64,000 nucleotides of DNA from Ipomoea triloba (Eukaryota > Streptophyta > Magnoliopsida > Solanales > Convolvulaceae): contig NC_044930.1 of the NCBI RefSeq assembly GCF_003576645.1, positions 7,912,971 through 7,976,970 on the forward strand, in the 5' to 3' direction. Position numbers and translations under genes: made by a program. The notes beneath the pieces are model-generated. The model was not told where the DNA came from. It saw nothing but the letters and a program-made list of their open reading frames with translations, and searched no databases. This document shows, in pieces, positions 42,898 through 53,520 of this stretch; position 1 is the stretch's first letter; each line of letters starts with the position of its first letter.

Positions 42898-44182
42898 TGT
42901 AACCCCTCGTCTTTTCCGATAAGTTTACGGGTTCAAAAAATATTTTTAGGCTATGACATTTATGAGATGATCTCTCGGTGCTTCAGAAGGATTTTTTTTT
43001 GAGAGGCTAGTTATTAATAAGCTGCGATCTACCTACCGGTCGCGAACCGTAAAAATTTTAAGGATTTATATACAGTTCGAATTTTCCTAGAAAATGGATT
43101 ATTGAGTATGATACGATTAAGCGTGAACTTCCTACTCAGTTCAAGTAAGAATTTAAACGGAATGTAAGGGTAAAATTATTACGGACCTTCGTACCTATAT
43201 TTCGTGAGATACCGAAAAAAAAATTCCCAATTTTAGTGGTTATCGACGGGATTATTTTTAGGATAATTTTGGTGTTAGAATTTTCCCGAATTAAGTTATA
43301 ATCCTTCGAACTTTCATCTGATTTAACCCCAAACTGGCAAAGTGAATTTTTACTCTTCAAGAGCTACCATGGGGGAGTTGACATGTGGCACTCCTAATTA
43401 CCACATGGTGGAGGTAATTAATGCATGTCATAAGAGGTATGGGAATGTTGCACTTGTTTCTTAAACATCAAGCAAAACTCACCATCATGCCCTCTCTCAT
43501 CTCCCATAATTTCGAAAATCATAAGGAAAAAGAAGAAGAAAGAAAAACTTAGTCTTCTACTTTGTGATCAAGAACTCCCTAAGCATCTCTTCAACTCAAG
43601 TGCTCTAGTATAGGTAAGGCTTTGGTTTTGTTCGGTTAAATCCTTCCTAGAACCTAAGTGTAAACTAAAGGTTCATGAAAATGTTGTTATTATGGTGATT
43701 TTGTTTAGGATCTTTGGTGAAAGGTTCGAAGGAGGAAATCATCAACTTCTACGGTTTTAAAATCTTCTAAAGAGGTAAGGAATCCCTTAAGTAGGCTTAG
43801 TCACTTGAAGGTGATCAAATGCTAGTAAATTATGTGACTAGGAATTTTATATGAAAATATTGTGTTAAGATTATGGATCTACAAGTTGGCTCAAAAGACT
43901 ATACTTTGATTTTTGGAAAATTTTAGTATGCATGTTCATAGTTACTTTATGCATGTATATGTTGTGTTAGGGCCATATATGCTTATACATGTGAAAATGG
44001 TGGAAGATCGGGTCGTTACAACCCCGTTCGTGCGGCCCGAAGTGGGCAGAATCGGATGGACGCGGCAGTGGACGCGCGCCCATCGCGGGAGAGCCTTCGG
44101 CGTCACGGCCGAAAGGCCGGACGCAACCACGGACGCGCGTCCGTGGCGTCCAGACTTCGGCGAGAAATGCCGAAGCAGCGGA
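42898..44182 (+). repeat. LTR E: chromovirus-type LTR, 5' part
   Basis: Starts TGTAACCCCTCGTCTTTTCC and is clearly related to the G LTR start at 60429 (shared words GATAAGTTT, GGTTCA, GCTTCA, GTCGCGAACCGTAAAA) and to F at 45226. Two GTAAG donor-like sites (43614, 43775) are conserved with F and G. It is cut at 44183 by an F-type LTR. Beyond about 44010 it enters a GC-rich stretch (44011-44182) not shared with G. Confidence 0.75.
44021..44182. other. GC-rich island at the end of LTR E
   Basis: About 160 bp of high GC in AT-rich surroundings, with the perfect palindrome GGACGCGCGTCC and the inverted words GGCCGAAAGGCC. It may be LTR-internal or an insertion. No ORF is supported. Confidence 0.5.
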
Positions 44183-44238
44183 TGTAACACCCCTGGGTCG
44201 ACTTACCGTACATCCCGAGGAGTCTGGCTTGCCGTACA

Positions 44239-44406
44239 ACCCAAGGTGCTACCGCCACACCCAAAACGAGCTCTATCACAACCCAAGGTGCTACCGCCAC
44301 ACCCAAAACGAGCTCTATCATAACCCAAGGTGCTACCGCCACACCCAAAACGAGCTCTATCATCCCCTTGGGTGCTACCGCCACACCCAAAACGAGCTCT
44401 ATCATC
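44239..44406 (-). repeat. 42-bp tandem repeat in F LTR (4 units)
   Basis: Units begin 42 bp apart, each with GGTGCTACCGCCACACCC and AACGAGCTCTATCA. The G LTR has one related unit (TAGTTACCGCCACACC at 51975-51990). Position is in R/U5 of the LTR. Confidence 0.92.
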
Positions 44407-44640
44407 CCCTTGGCAGACCCCGCGACAGGTGCACAGGCTAACAGAAACTTCATTCAACAAACACAACCACTCATTTTGAGATAATATACATACATATATA
44501 TATATATAAATATTTACAGAGTATGTACCGAGGTTTTTGCCCAACGGGCCAAAACATAAGTTCAGGATTAGTCACTTCCCTGGCTACAAAACATTTACAC
44601 AAAAAGGAATAAACCCCTACGGACCTTCCGGGTATCTTGC

Positions 44641-44999
44641 CTACTCAATCTGGCGATACGCCGGACCCGTAAACTCACCCCAGACCAGGTGCCATTCCCC
44701 TTCGAACCATGTGATATGGTCTAGGAAACGAGAAGTGACCATGACCATAGACCACTCCTCCCAATACTCGCGAGGACTTGGGTTCCACGGGTAAGGGTAA
44801 TAAACTATAAACTCTAGGGGATTACTTCCCACTAGCACCTCGATGGGGTAAAAACCAAAAGTGGCTTGTACATCAGGACCCTCAGGAATAGGAAGAAAAC
44901 TATCTACTGCCAGTGAGTCATTGGGAGCTGTAGGAGCATAGCCGGGGGCATAAGGGTCGGCACCACTCATCTGCTGCACAAAAACGTCGTAGTCTATGC
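44641..44999 (-). CDS. LTR-encoded ORF, F type, C-terminal part
   Basis: Reads from the N run to a TAG at 44641-44643: IDYDVFVQQMSGADPYAPGY, then FGFYPIEVLVGSNPLEF, then PWNPSPREYWEEWSM, FLDHITWFEGEWHLVWGEF. This matches the G-type ORF (54432-54923) along its length with conservative changes (V/I, F/Y, D/E), while the surrounding LTR DNA is much more diverged. The N-terminus (MESSVSSCSP) is seen at 48164 and 47455. Function unknown; no known domain recognised. It lies in an LTR, an unusual place for a gene. Confidence 0.6.
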
Positions 45000-45024
45000 N
45001 NNNNNNNNNNNNNNNNNNNNNNNN
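45000..45024. other. Assembly gap (25 N)
   Basis: Run of N. Sequence changes strand across it, from a minus-strand F LTR to a plus-strand F pol end. Confidence 0.98.
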
Positions 45025-45069
45025 ACGATATGATGGCACGCTATCCGGAATTATTTGACTCAGGTATGT
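45025..45069 (+). pseudogene. F pol: last codons of chromodomain region
   Basis: Frame ending MMARYPELFDSGM and TAG. Same end as the pol fragment at 50583. Followed by noncoding sequence and the PPT. Confidence 0.75.
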
Positions 45070-45225
45070 AGAGTCAATTTGCTTGATACATGTACCTAAA
45101 TCAATTTGTGTGCTAGTTAAGTGCTGAATATTGGTATGTGTAAGCGGAGAAAGAGCGAGTTACCTTGAACTTTAGATGATAAAGAAGGAAGTTTCGAGGA
45201 CGAAACTCTTTTTAAGGGGGTAGAG
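45070..45225 (+). other. F 3' untranslated region and PPT
   Basis: Ends with CTTTTTAAGGGGGTAGAG directly before the LTR start TGTAATACCCCG. Matches 50426-50582 inverted. Confidence 0.75.
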
Positions 45226-45695
45226 TGTAATACCCCGTATTTTATTAACATTATTATTTTATCCTAAGGTATTGACATACATGAGTTATGATCTCCGATA
45301 CTTCAAAAGAATTTTTATAAGTAAGTATAGTTGTTATTAAGCTGCGATCGTACGTCCTGGTCACGAACCGTAAAATTTTTAGGAACTAGTATTTGGACTT
45401 GTTTGTCCTAGGAAATGGATTTCTAGACACCATACTATTATTCTTGAATTTATTGAATTAAATTAGCCCATAGCAGCAAAAATTTATTTTTGATCGTACA
45501 TCGCGAAATTTCGCGGTGTACCGAACCTAGCCAAAATTGGAGCTTTTGACTGGAATAAATTTGTGGTTCCAAGAATATTCTATTTAAATTATTTCTACCG
45601 AAAATTCATCTGTTTCAATCCCAATCAGTCCAAGTTGAGATATTTTATTATTTTATTATTTTTCTCCCTTAATCTTATCACATAAGTGTATCAAG

Positions 45696-45703
45696 TATAA
45701 AAA
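45696..45703 (+). promoter_or_regulatory. TATA box of F LTR
   Basis: TATAAAAA about 470 bp into the LTR, followed after about 120 bp by a GTAAG donor. The transcript would include the intron and ORF further down the LTR. Confidence 0.55.
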
Positions 45704-47337
45704 GCTATTCTTTCCCCATTTTCCCTTCATTTTGCCGAATCAAAAGAGAAAAGAGAGAGTGGGATTTCACTTCTTTCCTCCATTGCTTCCATAGCCAAAA
45801 TCCTTCTCAACTTCAATTTTATTCGGTAAGTTTTCAATTTTATTCGGTAGAAAGCCTTTGTAATCCTTCCTAGGTTATGAATCTAAGCTTAGTTCCTTAA
45901 ATATTTGTTGTATGGTGTTGATTTGGATCTAGGGTTTCAAAGTGAAATTTGGGGAAAATCATCCAAGGTTATTTCTAAGGAATTGTGACCACTTTGAGGT
46001 AAGGAAATTCCTTAAGTTGGTTGAGGTTTCTTGAAATTGAGTAATTGATAGCAATTGATGAATTAGGGATGTTGAGTTGAACTTTATTGTGTGCATATTA
46101 GTAGAAATTGTGAGCATCCATGCTTATGAAGGTTATGTTTTGAGAAATATGTACATGTATTTATGATGTGAGTATATCATGTACAATATGTATATAATAC
46201 ATACCATTTTCGAAAATAATATATAATAAAAATAAAAAATAATATTAGTATGTATATATATATATTAAAGTATATATATATATGTATATATACATTAATC
46301 ATGAAATTGTTAGTATATGTATATATATTGAAACCGTGTATATATTATAATATTATGTATTGAACTCTATTTGTATGTATATCTATACTTGGAATCGTAT
46401 AGGTATATGTTGTGTATGTATATGAAACCGTATGTATATACGTATGTATGATGTGAATACCATATACGTATACCTGAAGTAGGAGGATGTTATGTTAATG
46501 GTGTATCATATATGTCTTTATGTGACATGGGAAAGTGATACGTGTTACCCGTGACTACTAAGAAATGATAAAGGGGGTACTATCAGATTACCTTGAGGAT
46601 GAATCAATGTCGTGGAAGAGAAGGAGAAGGAAAACCCTTATGTTTCTGACGAGTTGATGAGGACCTTGATTGACCTACGGGAGGGCTTAAAGTGCCATGG
46701 CCCAGTGGGTTTGTTTATGTCCTTGACAAACCTCATGGGAGGGCTTAAAGTGCCATGGCCCAGTGGTTTTGTTTATGCCGTATGACATGCAATTCATACT
46801 GAGGGCGAAGTCTATTCGCCGAGTACTGTATCACTCGTAAGCTGCGGTTTGCGGGGGTGTGCACACTTAAGTATAGTTACTCATGAGATATCGGGCAAGA
46901 TTCGTTTCAACGAGCCTAGTTAGGCCAACTAGGATTCATTGTAACGATCCGGTATAGATCCAGGGGAATCGATAAGATACAGGGGGATGCCAGACATTGA
47001 CCCCGAGTCGAGACCCAAGTGGAAAGGAGGGACAAGATTGGTTGCTCCTAAGGCTCAAGCTCTCAAGTTAAGGAAACTAAGGATATTTTTTTATAATGAA
47101 TGGTAGTTACGCTGTAACTACGAGAGAAGAGAAAGGTGTTAAGGGCTAGCACTGAAGTATGCTAGCGAATTCGCTTTCTTGAGATGATTAGTAAGGAAAT
47201 TTCCCTGTGATGAGGGACTGAAAGGAAAAATGATGAGTGGGAAAGATTAGAAGTTTTACAGCAGAAAAACTTATGATTTTCAATATCTATTTGTATTCTC
47301 AAATGATTTTTGTCCTATTACATGGGAAAATTTCTTG

Positions 47338-47454
47338 GTAAGAAAGAATAAAGTTTAACATCTTGGTTTTCAAAACCTTTATTTAGTTTCGGGAAACCAA
47401 TGGATTTCCTTGCTTAGCCGTTGTGCTAACTACACTTCAATGTGTTGTTTTCAG
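47338..47454 (+). other. Predicted intron before LTR ORF (F type, plus copy)
   Basis: 117 bp with donor G|GTAAGAAAG and acceptor TTGTTTTCAG immediately before the ATG at 47455. Aligns with the G-type intron (62493-62612), including ATGGATTTCCTT and TTAGCCG..GTGCTAACTA, the latter a good branch-site match (CTAAC). Confidence 0.6.
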
Positions 47455-47523
47455 ATGGAGTCCAGCGTTAGTTCTTGCAGCCCGACGAACTCCCCTAGTT
47501 CGTCGGAAGATGTGGGTCGTGCA
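47455..47523 (+). pseudogene. LTR-encoded ORF, F type, N-terminal 23 codons
   Basis: MESSVSSCSPTNSPSSSEDV then broken where an unrelated, inverted LTR fragment begins. Same start as 48164 on the minus strand. Confidence 0.55.
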
Positions 47524-47664
47524 TCCCTAATTCATCAATTGCTATCAATTACTCAATTTCAAGGAACCTCAACCAACTTAAGGAATTTCCTTACCTCAAA
47601 GTGGTCACAATTCCTTAGAAATAACCTTGGATGATTTTCCCCAAATTTCACTTTGAAACCCTAG
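47524..47664. other. Displaced 137-bp F LTR fragment
   Basis: Same sequence and orientation as 49575-49711 (from CATCCCTAATTC to GAAACCCTAG). It joins the two opposite F LTR blocks. Short shared words at both joints (CATCCC, CCCTAG) suggest template switching, biological or in assembly. Confidence 0.7.
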
Positions 47665-47741
47665 TTCAGGATTAGTCACTTCCTGGCTACAAAACATTTA
47701 CACAAAAAGGAATAAACCCTACAGACCTTCCGGGTATCCTG

Positions 47742-48164
47742 CTACTCAATCTGGCGATACGCCGGACCGTAAACTCACCCAGACCAGGTGCCATTCCCCT
47801 TCGAACCATGTGATATGGTCTAGGAAACGAGAAGTGACCATGACCATTAGACCACTCCTCCCAATACTCGCGCGAGGACTCGGGTCCACGGGTAAGGGTA
47901 ATAAACTATAAACTCTAGGGGATTACTTCCCACTAGCACCTCGATGGGGTAAAAACCAAAAGTGGCTTGTACATCAGGACCCTCAGGAATAGGAAGAAAA
48001 ACTATCTACTGCCAGTGAGTCATTGGGAGCTGTAGGAGCATAGCCGGGGCATAAGGGTCGGCACCACTCATCTGCTGCAAAACGTCGTAGTCTATGCCAC
48101 GACCCACATCTTCCGACGAACTAGGGGAGTTCGTCGGGCTGCAAGAACTAACGCTGGACTCCAT
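47742..48164 (-). pseudogene. LTR-encoded ORF, F type, full length but frameshifted
   Basis: Starts MESSVSSCSPTNSPSSSEDVGRGIDYDV and continues QQMSGADPYAPA, then loses frame by single-base losses in runs (for example GGGGGCA at 44943 is GGGGCA here). The later codons match the ORF at 44641-44999. Preceded directly by the intron acceptor. Confidence 0.55.
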
Positions 48165-48283
48165 CTGAAAACAACACATTGAAGTGTAGTTAGCACAGCG
48201 GCTAAGCAAGGAAATCCATTGGTTTCCCGAAACTAAATAAAGGTTTTGAAAACCAAGATGTTAAAAACTTTATTCTTTCTTAC
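48165..48283 (-). other. Predicted intron before LTR ORF (F type, minus copy)
   Basis: 119 bp, donor GTAAGAAAG and acceptor TTTTCAG before the ATG. Two bases longer than the plus copy, in an A run. Confidence 0.55.
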
Positions 48284-49164
48284 CAAGAAATTTTCCCATG
48301 TAATAGGACAAAAATCATTTGAGAATACAAATAGATATTGAAAATCATAAGTTTTTCTACTGTAAAACTTCTAATCTTTCCCACTCATCATTTTTCCTTT
48401 CAGTCCCTCATCACCGGGAAATTTCCTTACTAATCATCTCAAGAAAGTGAATTCGCTAGCATACTTCAGTGCTAGCCCTTAACACCTTTCTCTTCTCTCG
48501 TAGTTACAGCGTAACTACCATTCATTATAAAAAATATCCTTAGTTTCCTTTACTTGAGAGCTTGAGGCCTTAGGAGCAACCAATCTTGTCCCCTCCTTTC
48601 CACTTGGGTCTCGACTCGGGGTCAATGTCTGGCATCCCCCTGTATCTTATCGATTCCCCTGGATCTATACCGGATCGTTACAATGAATCCTAGTTGGCCT
48701 AACTAGGCTCGTTGAAACGAATCTTGCCCGATATCTCATGAGTAACTATACTTAAGTGTGCACACCCCCGCAAACCGCAGCTTACGAGTGATACAGTACT
48801 CGGCGAATAGACTTCGCCCTCAGTATGAATTGCATGTCATACGGCATAAACAAAACCACTGGGCCATGGCACTTTAAGCCCTCCCATGAGGTTTGTCAAG
48901 GGACATAAACAAACCCACTGGGCCATGGCACTTTAAGCCCTCCCGTAGGTCAATCAAGGTCCTCATCAACTCGTCAGAAACATAAGGGTTTTCCTTCTCC
49001 TTCTCTTCCACGACATTGATTCATCCTCAAGGTAATCTGATAGTACCCCCTTTATCATTTCTTAGTAGTCACGGGTAACACGTATCACCTTCCCATGTCA
49101 CATAATAGACATATATGATACACCATTAACATAACATCCTCCTACTTCAGGTATACGTATATGG

Positions 49165-49480
49165 TATTCACATCATACATACGTATATACATACGGTTTC
49201 ATATACATACACAACATATACCTATACGATTCCAAGTATAGATATACATACAAATAGAGTTCAATACATATATATATACTATATATACACGGTTTCAATA
49301 TATATATACATATACTAAACAATTTCATGATTAATGTATATATACATATACTATATATATACATACGGTTTTAATATATATATACATACTAATTATTATT
49401 TTTTTTTTATTTTATTATATATTATTTTCGAAAATGGTATGTATATATATACATATTGTACATGATATACTCACATCATA
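49165..49480. repeat. TA-rich microsatellite in F LTR
   Basis: Degenerate runs of TATATA, TACATA and CATACG over about 300 bp; counterpart at 46195-46460. Confidence 0.7.
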
Positions 49481-50425
49481 AATACATGTACATATTTCTC
49501 AAAACATAACCTTCATAAGCATGGATGCTCACAATTTCTACTAATATGCACACAATAAAGTTCAACTCAACATCCCTAATTCATCAATTGCTATCAATTA
49601 CTCAATTTCAAGGAACCTCAACCAACTTAAGGAATTTCCTTACCTCAAAGTGGTCACAATTCCTTAGAAATAACCTTGGATGATTTTCCCCAAATTTCAC
49701 TTTGAAACCCTAGATCCAAATCAACACCATAACAACAAATATTTAAGGAACTAAGCTTAGATTCATAACCTAGGAAGGATTACAAAGCTTTCTACCGAAT
49801 AAAATTGAAAACTTACCGAATAAAATTGAAAGTTGACAAGGATTTTGGCTGTGGAAGCAATGGAGGAAAATAGTGAAATCCCACTGTCTCTCTTTCTCTC
49901 TTTGATTCGGCAAAATGAAGGGGAAATGGGGAAAGAATAGCTTTTTATACTTGATCACACTTGTGTGATAAGATTAAGGGAGAAAAATAATAAAATAATT
50001 AAATATCTCAACTTGGACTGATTGGGATTGAAACAGATGAATTTTCGGTAGAAAATAATTTAAATAGAATATTCTTGGAACCACAAATTTATTCCAGTCA
50101 AAAGCTCCAATTTGGGCTAGGTTCGGTACACCGCGAAATTTCGCGATGTACGATCAAAAATAAATTTTTGCTGCTATGGGCTAATTTAATTCAATAGAAA
50201 ATTCAAGAATAATAGTATGGTGTCTAGAAATCCATTTCCTAGGACAAACAAGTCCAAATACTAGTTCCTAAAAATTTTACGGTTCGTGACCAGGACGTAC
50301 GATCGCAGCTTAATAACAACTATACTTACTTATAAAAATTCTTTTGAAGTATCGGGAGATCATAACTCATGTATGTCAATACCTTAGGATAAAATAATAA
50401 TGTTAATAAAATACGGGGTATTACA

Positions 50426-50582
50426 CTCTACCCCCCTTAAAAAGAGTTTCGTCCTCGAAACCTCCTTCTTATCATCTAAAGTTTCAAGGTAACTCGCTAC
50501 TTTCTCCCGCTTACACATACCAATATTCAGCACTTAACTAGCACACAAATTGATTTATGTACATGTATCAAGCAAATTGACT
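50426..50582 (-). other. PPT and 3' untranslated region of F-type pol fragment
   Basis: On the minus strand it ends CTTTTTAAGGGGGGTAGAG directly before the LTR start. A CGAGGACGAAACTC word precedes it; G has GGGGACGAAACTC at the same place. Confidence 0.75.
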
Positions 50583-51944
50583 CTACATACCTGAGTCAAA
50601 TAATTCCGGATAGCGTGCCATCATATCGTCCTCCAACTCCCAGGTAGCTTCTTTTGGGCTATGGTTCGACCATTGAACTTTAATCATTTTGATGGATTTT
50701 CGCCTTGTGTCTCGGGTTTTTGAGTCCAAGACACGAATCGGTCTTTCTTCATATGCCAATGAATCGTCCACTTCCAATTCTTCTGGCTCTAGTATATGGG
50801 AGACATCAGGTACATATCTCTTAAGTTGAGAAACATGAAACACCTTATGTACCCTACTAAGTTCCATTGGTAAGGCCAGTCGATAGGCTAAATTCCCTAT
50901 CCTTTCCAGAATTTCATAAGGTCCTATGTACCGAGGACTCAGTTTTCCCTTCTTCCCGAATCTTTTAACTCCTTTCGTGGGCGAGACCTTCAATAGTACT
51001 TTTCTCCAACCTGATATTCCACGAATTGTCGCTTCAGATCGGCATAAGATTTTTGGCGATCTTGCGCGGCTTTCATTCTCCCTTGAATCACTTTGATGGC
51101 TTCAGTGGTTTCTTGCAAGTATTGAGGTCCAAGAATGACCACTTCACTCCTATCGCTCCAACATAGAGGATTTCGGCATTTCTGCCCATATAATGCTTCA
51201 TACGGAGCCATCTTAATACTCGTATGATAGCTATTATTATAAGAGAATTCTATCAGGTCCAATTGTTCATCCCATGACCCTTGAAAGTCCAGTACGCATC
51301 CTCTGAGCATATCTTCCAATGTTTGTATTGTTCGTTCTGTTTGACCGTCAGTAGCAGGGTGAAAGGCTGTTCTCATCTTGAGTTGCGTACCCATTGCTAC
51401 TTGCAATGCTTCCCAAAATCTCGATAAAAATCGTGAATCTCTGTCTGAAACAATATCACATGGTACTCCATGATATTTAACTACATGTTTAATATAGGCT
51501 CTTGCCATTTTGTCCATCGACCAAGTCTTGTTCATCGGGATGAATCTCGCTGTCTTGGTCAATCGATCAACAACAACCCATATCTGATCACTTCCAGCTT
51601 TAGTCCTGGGCAATCCTCCTACGAAGTCCATAGAGATTGAGTCCCATTTCCATTGAGGAATCTCCAATGGTTGTAGTAAACCCTTCGGTTTACTTCTCTC
51701 TGCCTTAACTTTTTGGCAATTCAAGCATCTGGCAACAAATTCAGCAGTATCTTTCTTCATGTCTGCCCACCAGAAATTTTGTTTCAGATCTTTATAAAGC
51801 TTATCTCTACCAGGATGAACGGCATAGGGTGTATAGTGACCTTCTCTCTTCAGTAGGTCCATTATTTTCTTACAACCTGTAGGTATCACCCACCTACCTT
51901 GGAATCTTACACTCCCATCCTGGTGCAATTCAAACGGGCCATAT
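50583..51944 (-). pseudogene. F-type chromovirus integrase with chromodomain (fragment)
   Basis: Starts in mid-pol (GPFELHQDGSVRFQGRW) right against the end of a G-type LTR. It has the HHCC finger (VHPGRDKLYKDL, CLNCQKVKAERSK), the integrase core D (ISMDFVGGLP), D (IVSDRDSRF) and E (DGQTERTIQTLEDML), the GPY/F module (SPRYIGPYEILERIG) and a C-terminal chromodomain (YEERPIRVLDSK, VKMIKVQWSNHSPKEATWELE). One 1-bp deletion near 51000 shifts the frame. About 90% like the G protein by eye. gag, protease and RT are absent. Confidence 0.88.
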
Positions 51945-53520
51945 TGTAACACCCCGGCTCGGCTATACCGTACATCCGGAGTAGTTACCGCCACACCTAG
52001 ACTAAACCCAGCCAAGACCAGACAGAGTTCACTCTAGGTGCACAGGCTAACAAGAAAACTATTTCACATCATCATCATCATTACCCAACATATCTTCATA
52101 CATATATATATAGGTGAGCAAAAGGGGTAGCTACACTAACTACCAGAATATATCCAAGAGTTTAATTACAACTTACTAGCCAGCTAAGTTCATCATGGCT
52201 ACAAAAGATACATGTACACAAAAAAAAAAGGTTCCTCCCATAACCTTTCTAATCAGTCATCCTCTTCTAAGGGGTGGTACTCCGGTTCGGAGTACGTCCC
52301 CCATACAAGGTGCCAGTTGCCCGCAACCCAAGTGAGATGATCCAGGAAGTAACTAGGAGTGTACATCATGGACCACTCATCCCAATGTTCCGAAGGAGCG
52401 AGATTCCACGGACAGGGATAAAAGACAACAAATTCTAAGGGATCACTCCCTTCCAACACCTCTACCGAAAAAGACCCAAACCTAGACCTGGCCCCATCCA
52501 GAAAATTTGGTTGGCTACTGCGAACCGGGATACGAGAGGGTGTAGTTGGGTAAGTCGGAGGAGGACTGTACGGTGGGGAAGGAATAGCAGGAACATAAGC
52601 CGGAGCTGGAGAGTCGGGAGCGAATCCAGGAGCATACGGGTCGACATCAACTAAGTACTGTACATAATCATCATGATCGTAGATAGGGAACTCCAACTCG
52701 GAAGGATCCGAGTCAGGTGGGCTACACGAGCCTACCCTAGACATCATGATTTGAAAATCTGCCTGTAACGAAATGATTTATATATAGTATAATAGCGTAT
52801 AAACGTTAAATCATATAAAGCTTTTCTCAAATAAGAATGAAGTCATAACTTGCCACTCAAAATAATTTTCATGCCCTTTTCAGAAAAGTTTGCAAAATTT
52901 CACATTTCTAGGAATTTCATCATTTGCAAATAGAACCGCAGCTCTAATATTTATAATAATCTGAACCGCAGCTCAGAGTAACAACAATTTTCATACTGCA
53001 TATAGAACCGCAGCTCTATAATAATCTGAACCGCAGCCCAGAATAACAATAATTTTCATACTCAAAAATTTTCCACTTAGTTTCCCCTGAGTAAGCACTT
53101 TGAACATTTCTCAATTCTCCTTCTCAAACCTTGGGCAGTGGCATTTCCCTGCCTTCCCGTCGGTCTCCTTATCCCAACCTAGGGCCATGGCACTCCAGCC
53201 CTCCCATAGGTCCAACCTTATTCCAACCCCGGGCCGTGGCGTTTAAGCCTTCCCGAAGGTCCCCACCTTATTCCAGAAACTAAGGGTTTGAAAACATTTT
53301 TCTTTTTATTTCCTGGAATCAAATAGTATTTTCAAAATAATTTATTTCATCTAACTATGGTTGTGACATCCCAAAATTTCGTCACTAGTTTTGTTACAAA
53401 AAAAAATATTTTTGTCAAAATTGATTTTGACAGTTTCTGTCCAGAAATTACAGTTTTGCGCAGTCCGAAAGATTGAGCCGGTAAAAATAGTTTTCATGGT
53501 AGAACCCTAACTCATAGTAC
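51945..53520 (-). repeat. G-type LTR, minus strand, 3' part
   Basis: On the minus strand it ends GGGGTGTTACA at 51945. It contains the LTR ORF (52747-52253) but not the 120-bp intron present in the two plus-strand G LTRs. It joins at about 53520 to an inverted G LTR. A 24-bp stretch near the joint (ATTTCAAGTG.. to ..TTCGGG) is missing relative to 61720-61747. Confidence 0.82.
52253..52747 (-). CDS. LTR-encoded ORF, G type, intronless copy
   Basis: 164 codons from ATG at 52747, one codon ahead of the start used by the other copies because upstream exon sequence ends in ATG. It reads MMSRVGSCSPPDSDPSELE, an acidic His/Asp/Tyr segment (YDHDDYVQYLVDVDPYAPGF), a Pro-rich middle, then a Trp/Tyr-rich C-terminal domain (PWNLAPSEHWDEWSMMY, FLDHLTWVAGNWHLVWG) and an acidic end. 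It differs from the 54432 copy at about five residues, so the arms are not the same sequence copied. No transmembrane segment. Function unknown. Confidence 0.6.
   Translation of the reverse strand: MMSRVGSCSPPDSDPSELEFPIYDHDDYVQYLVDVDPYAPGFAPDSPAPAYVPAIPSPPYSPPPTYPTTPSRIPVRSSQPNFLDGARSRFGSFSVEVLEGSDPLEFVVFYPCPWNLAPSEHWDEWSMMYTPSYFLDHLTWVAGNWHLVWGTYSEPEYHPLEEDD

Larger units (their letters stand above)
44183..44999 (-). repeat. F-type LTR, 3' portion, minus strand
   Basis: On the minus strand it ends GGGGTGTTACA at 44183. It holds a fourfold 42-bp repeat (44239-44406), a TA-rich stretch (about 44490-44510) and the C-terminal part of the LTR ORF (44999-44641). The inner 440 bp are repeated at 47665-48105. 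It stops at the N run. Confidence 0.8.
45226..47523 (+). repeat. F-type LTR, 5' portion, plus strand
   Basis: Starts TGTAATACCCCGTATTTTAT. TATA box at 45696-45703, donor-like GTAAG sites at 45826 and 45999, long TA-rich microsatellite (about 46195-46460), repeated GGGAGGGCTTAAAGTGCCATG words (46680-46760), an intron (47338-47454) and the first codons of the LTR ORF. It is broken at about 47523. Mirrors 48105-50425. Confidence 0.8.
47665..50425 (-). repeat. F-type LTR, minus strand, 2.76 kb
   Basis: On the minus strand it starts TGTAATACCCCG at 50425, has the same donors, TA-rich block and repeated GGGAGGGCTTAAAGTGCC words as the plus copy, then the intron (48283-48165), the LTR ORF (48164-47742) and part of the 3' end to 47665. 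The remaining 3' end is what lies at 44560-44183, so a full F LTR would be about 3.1 kb. Confidence 0.82.

Noticed and set aside
43913..44323. 136-codon ORF across LTR E and F
   Set aside because: Crosses the boundary between two elements at 44183, so it is not a gene.
44239..44406. Possible CRISPR-like array
   Set aside because: Units are contiguous 42-bp tandem repeats with no unique spacers, inside a plant LTR.
44229..44441. ORF of repeated CYRHTQNELYH units
   Set aside because: It is the translation of the 42-bp tandem repeat on the antisense strand of the LTR; no start context or conservation in G.
46195..46460. TA-rich block as a possible origin or matrix attachment site
   Set aside because: It is a microsatellite within the F LTR and differs between copies; no supporting signal.
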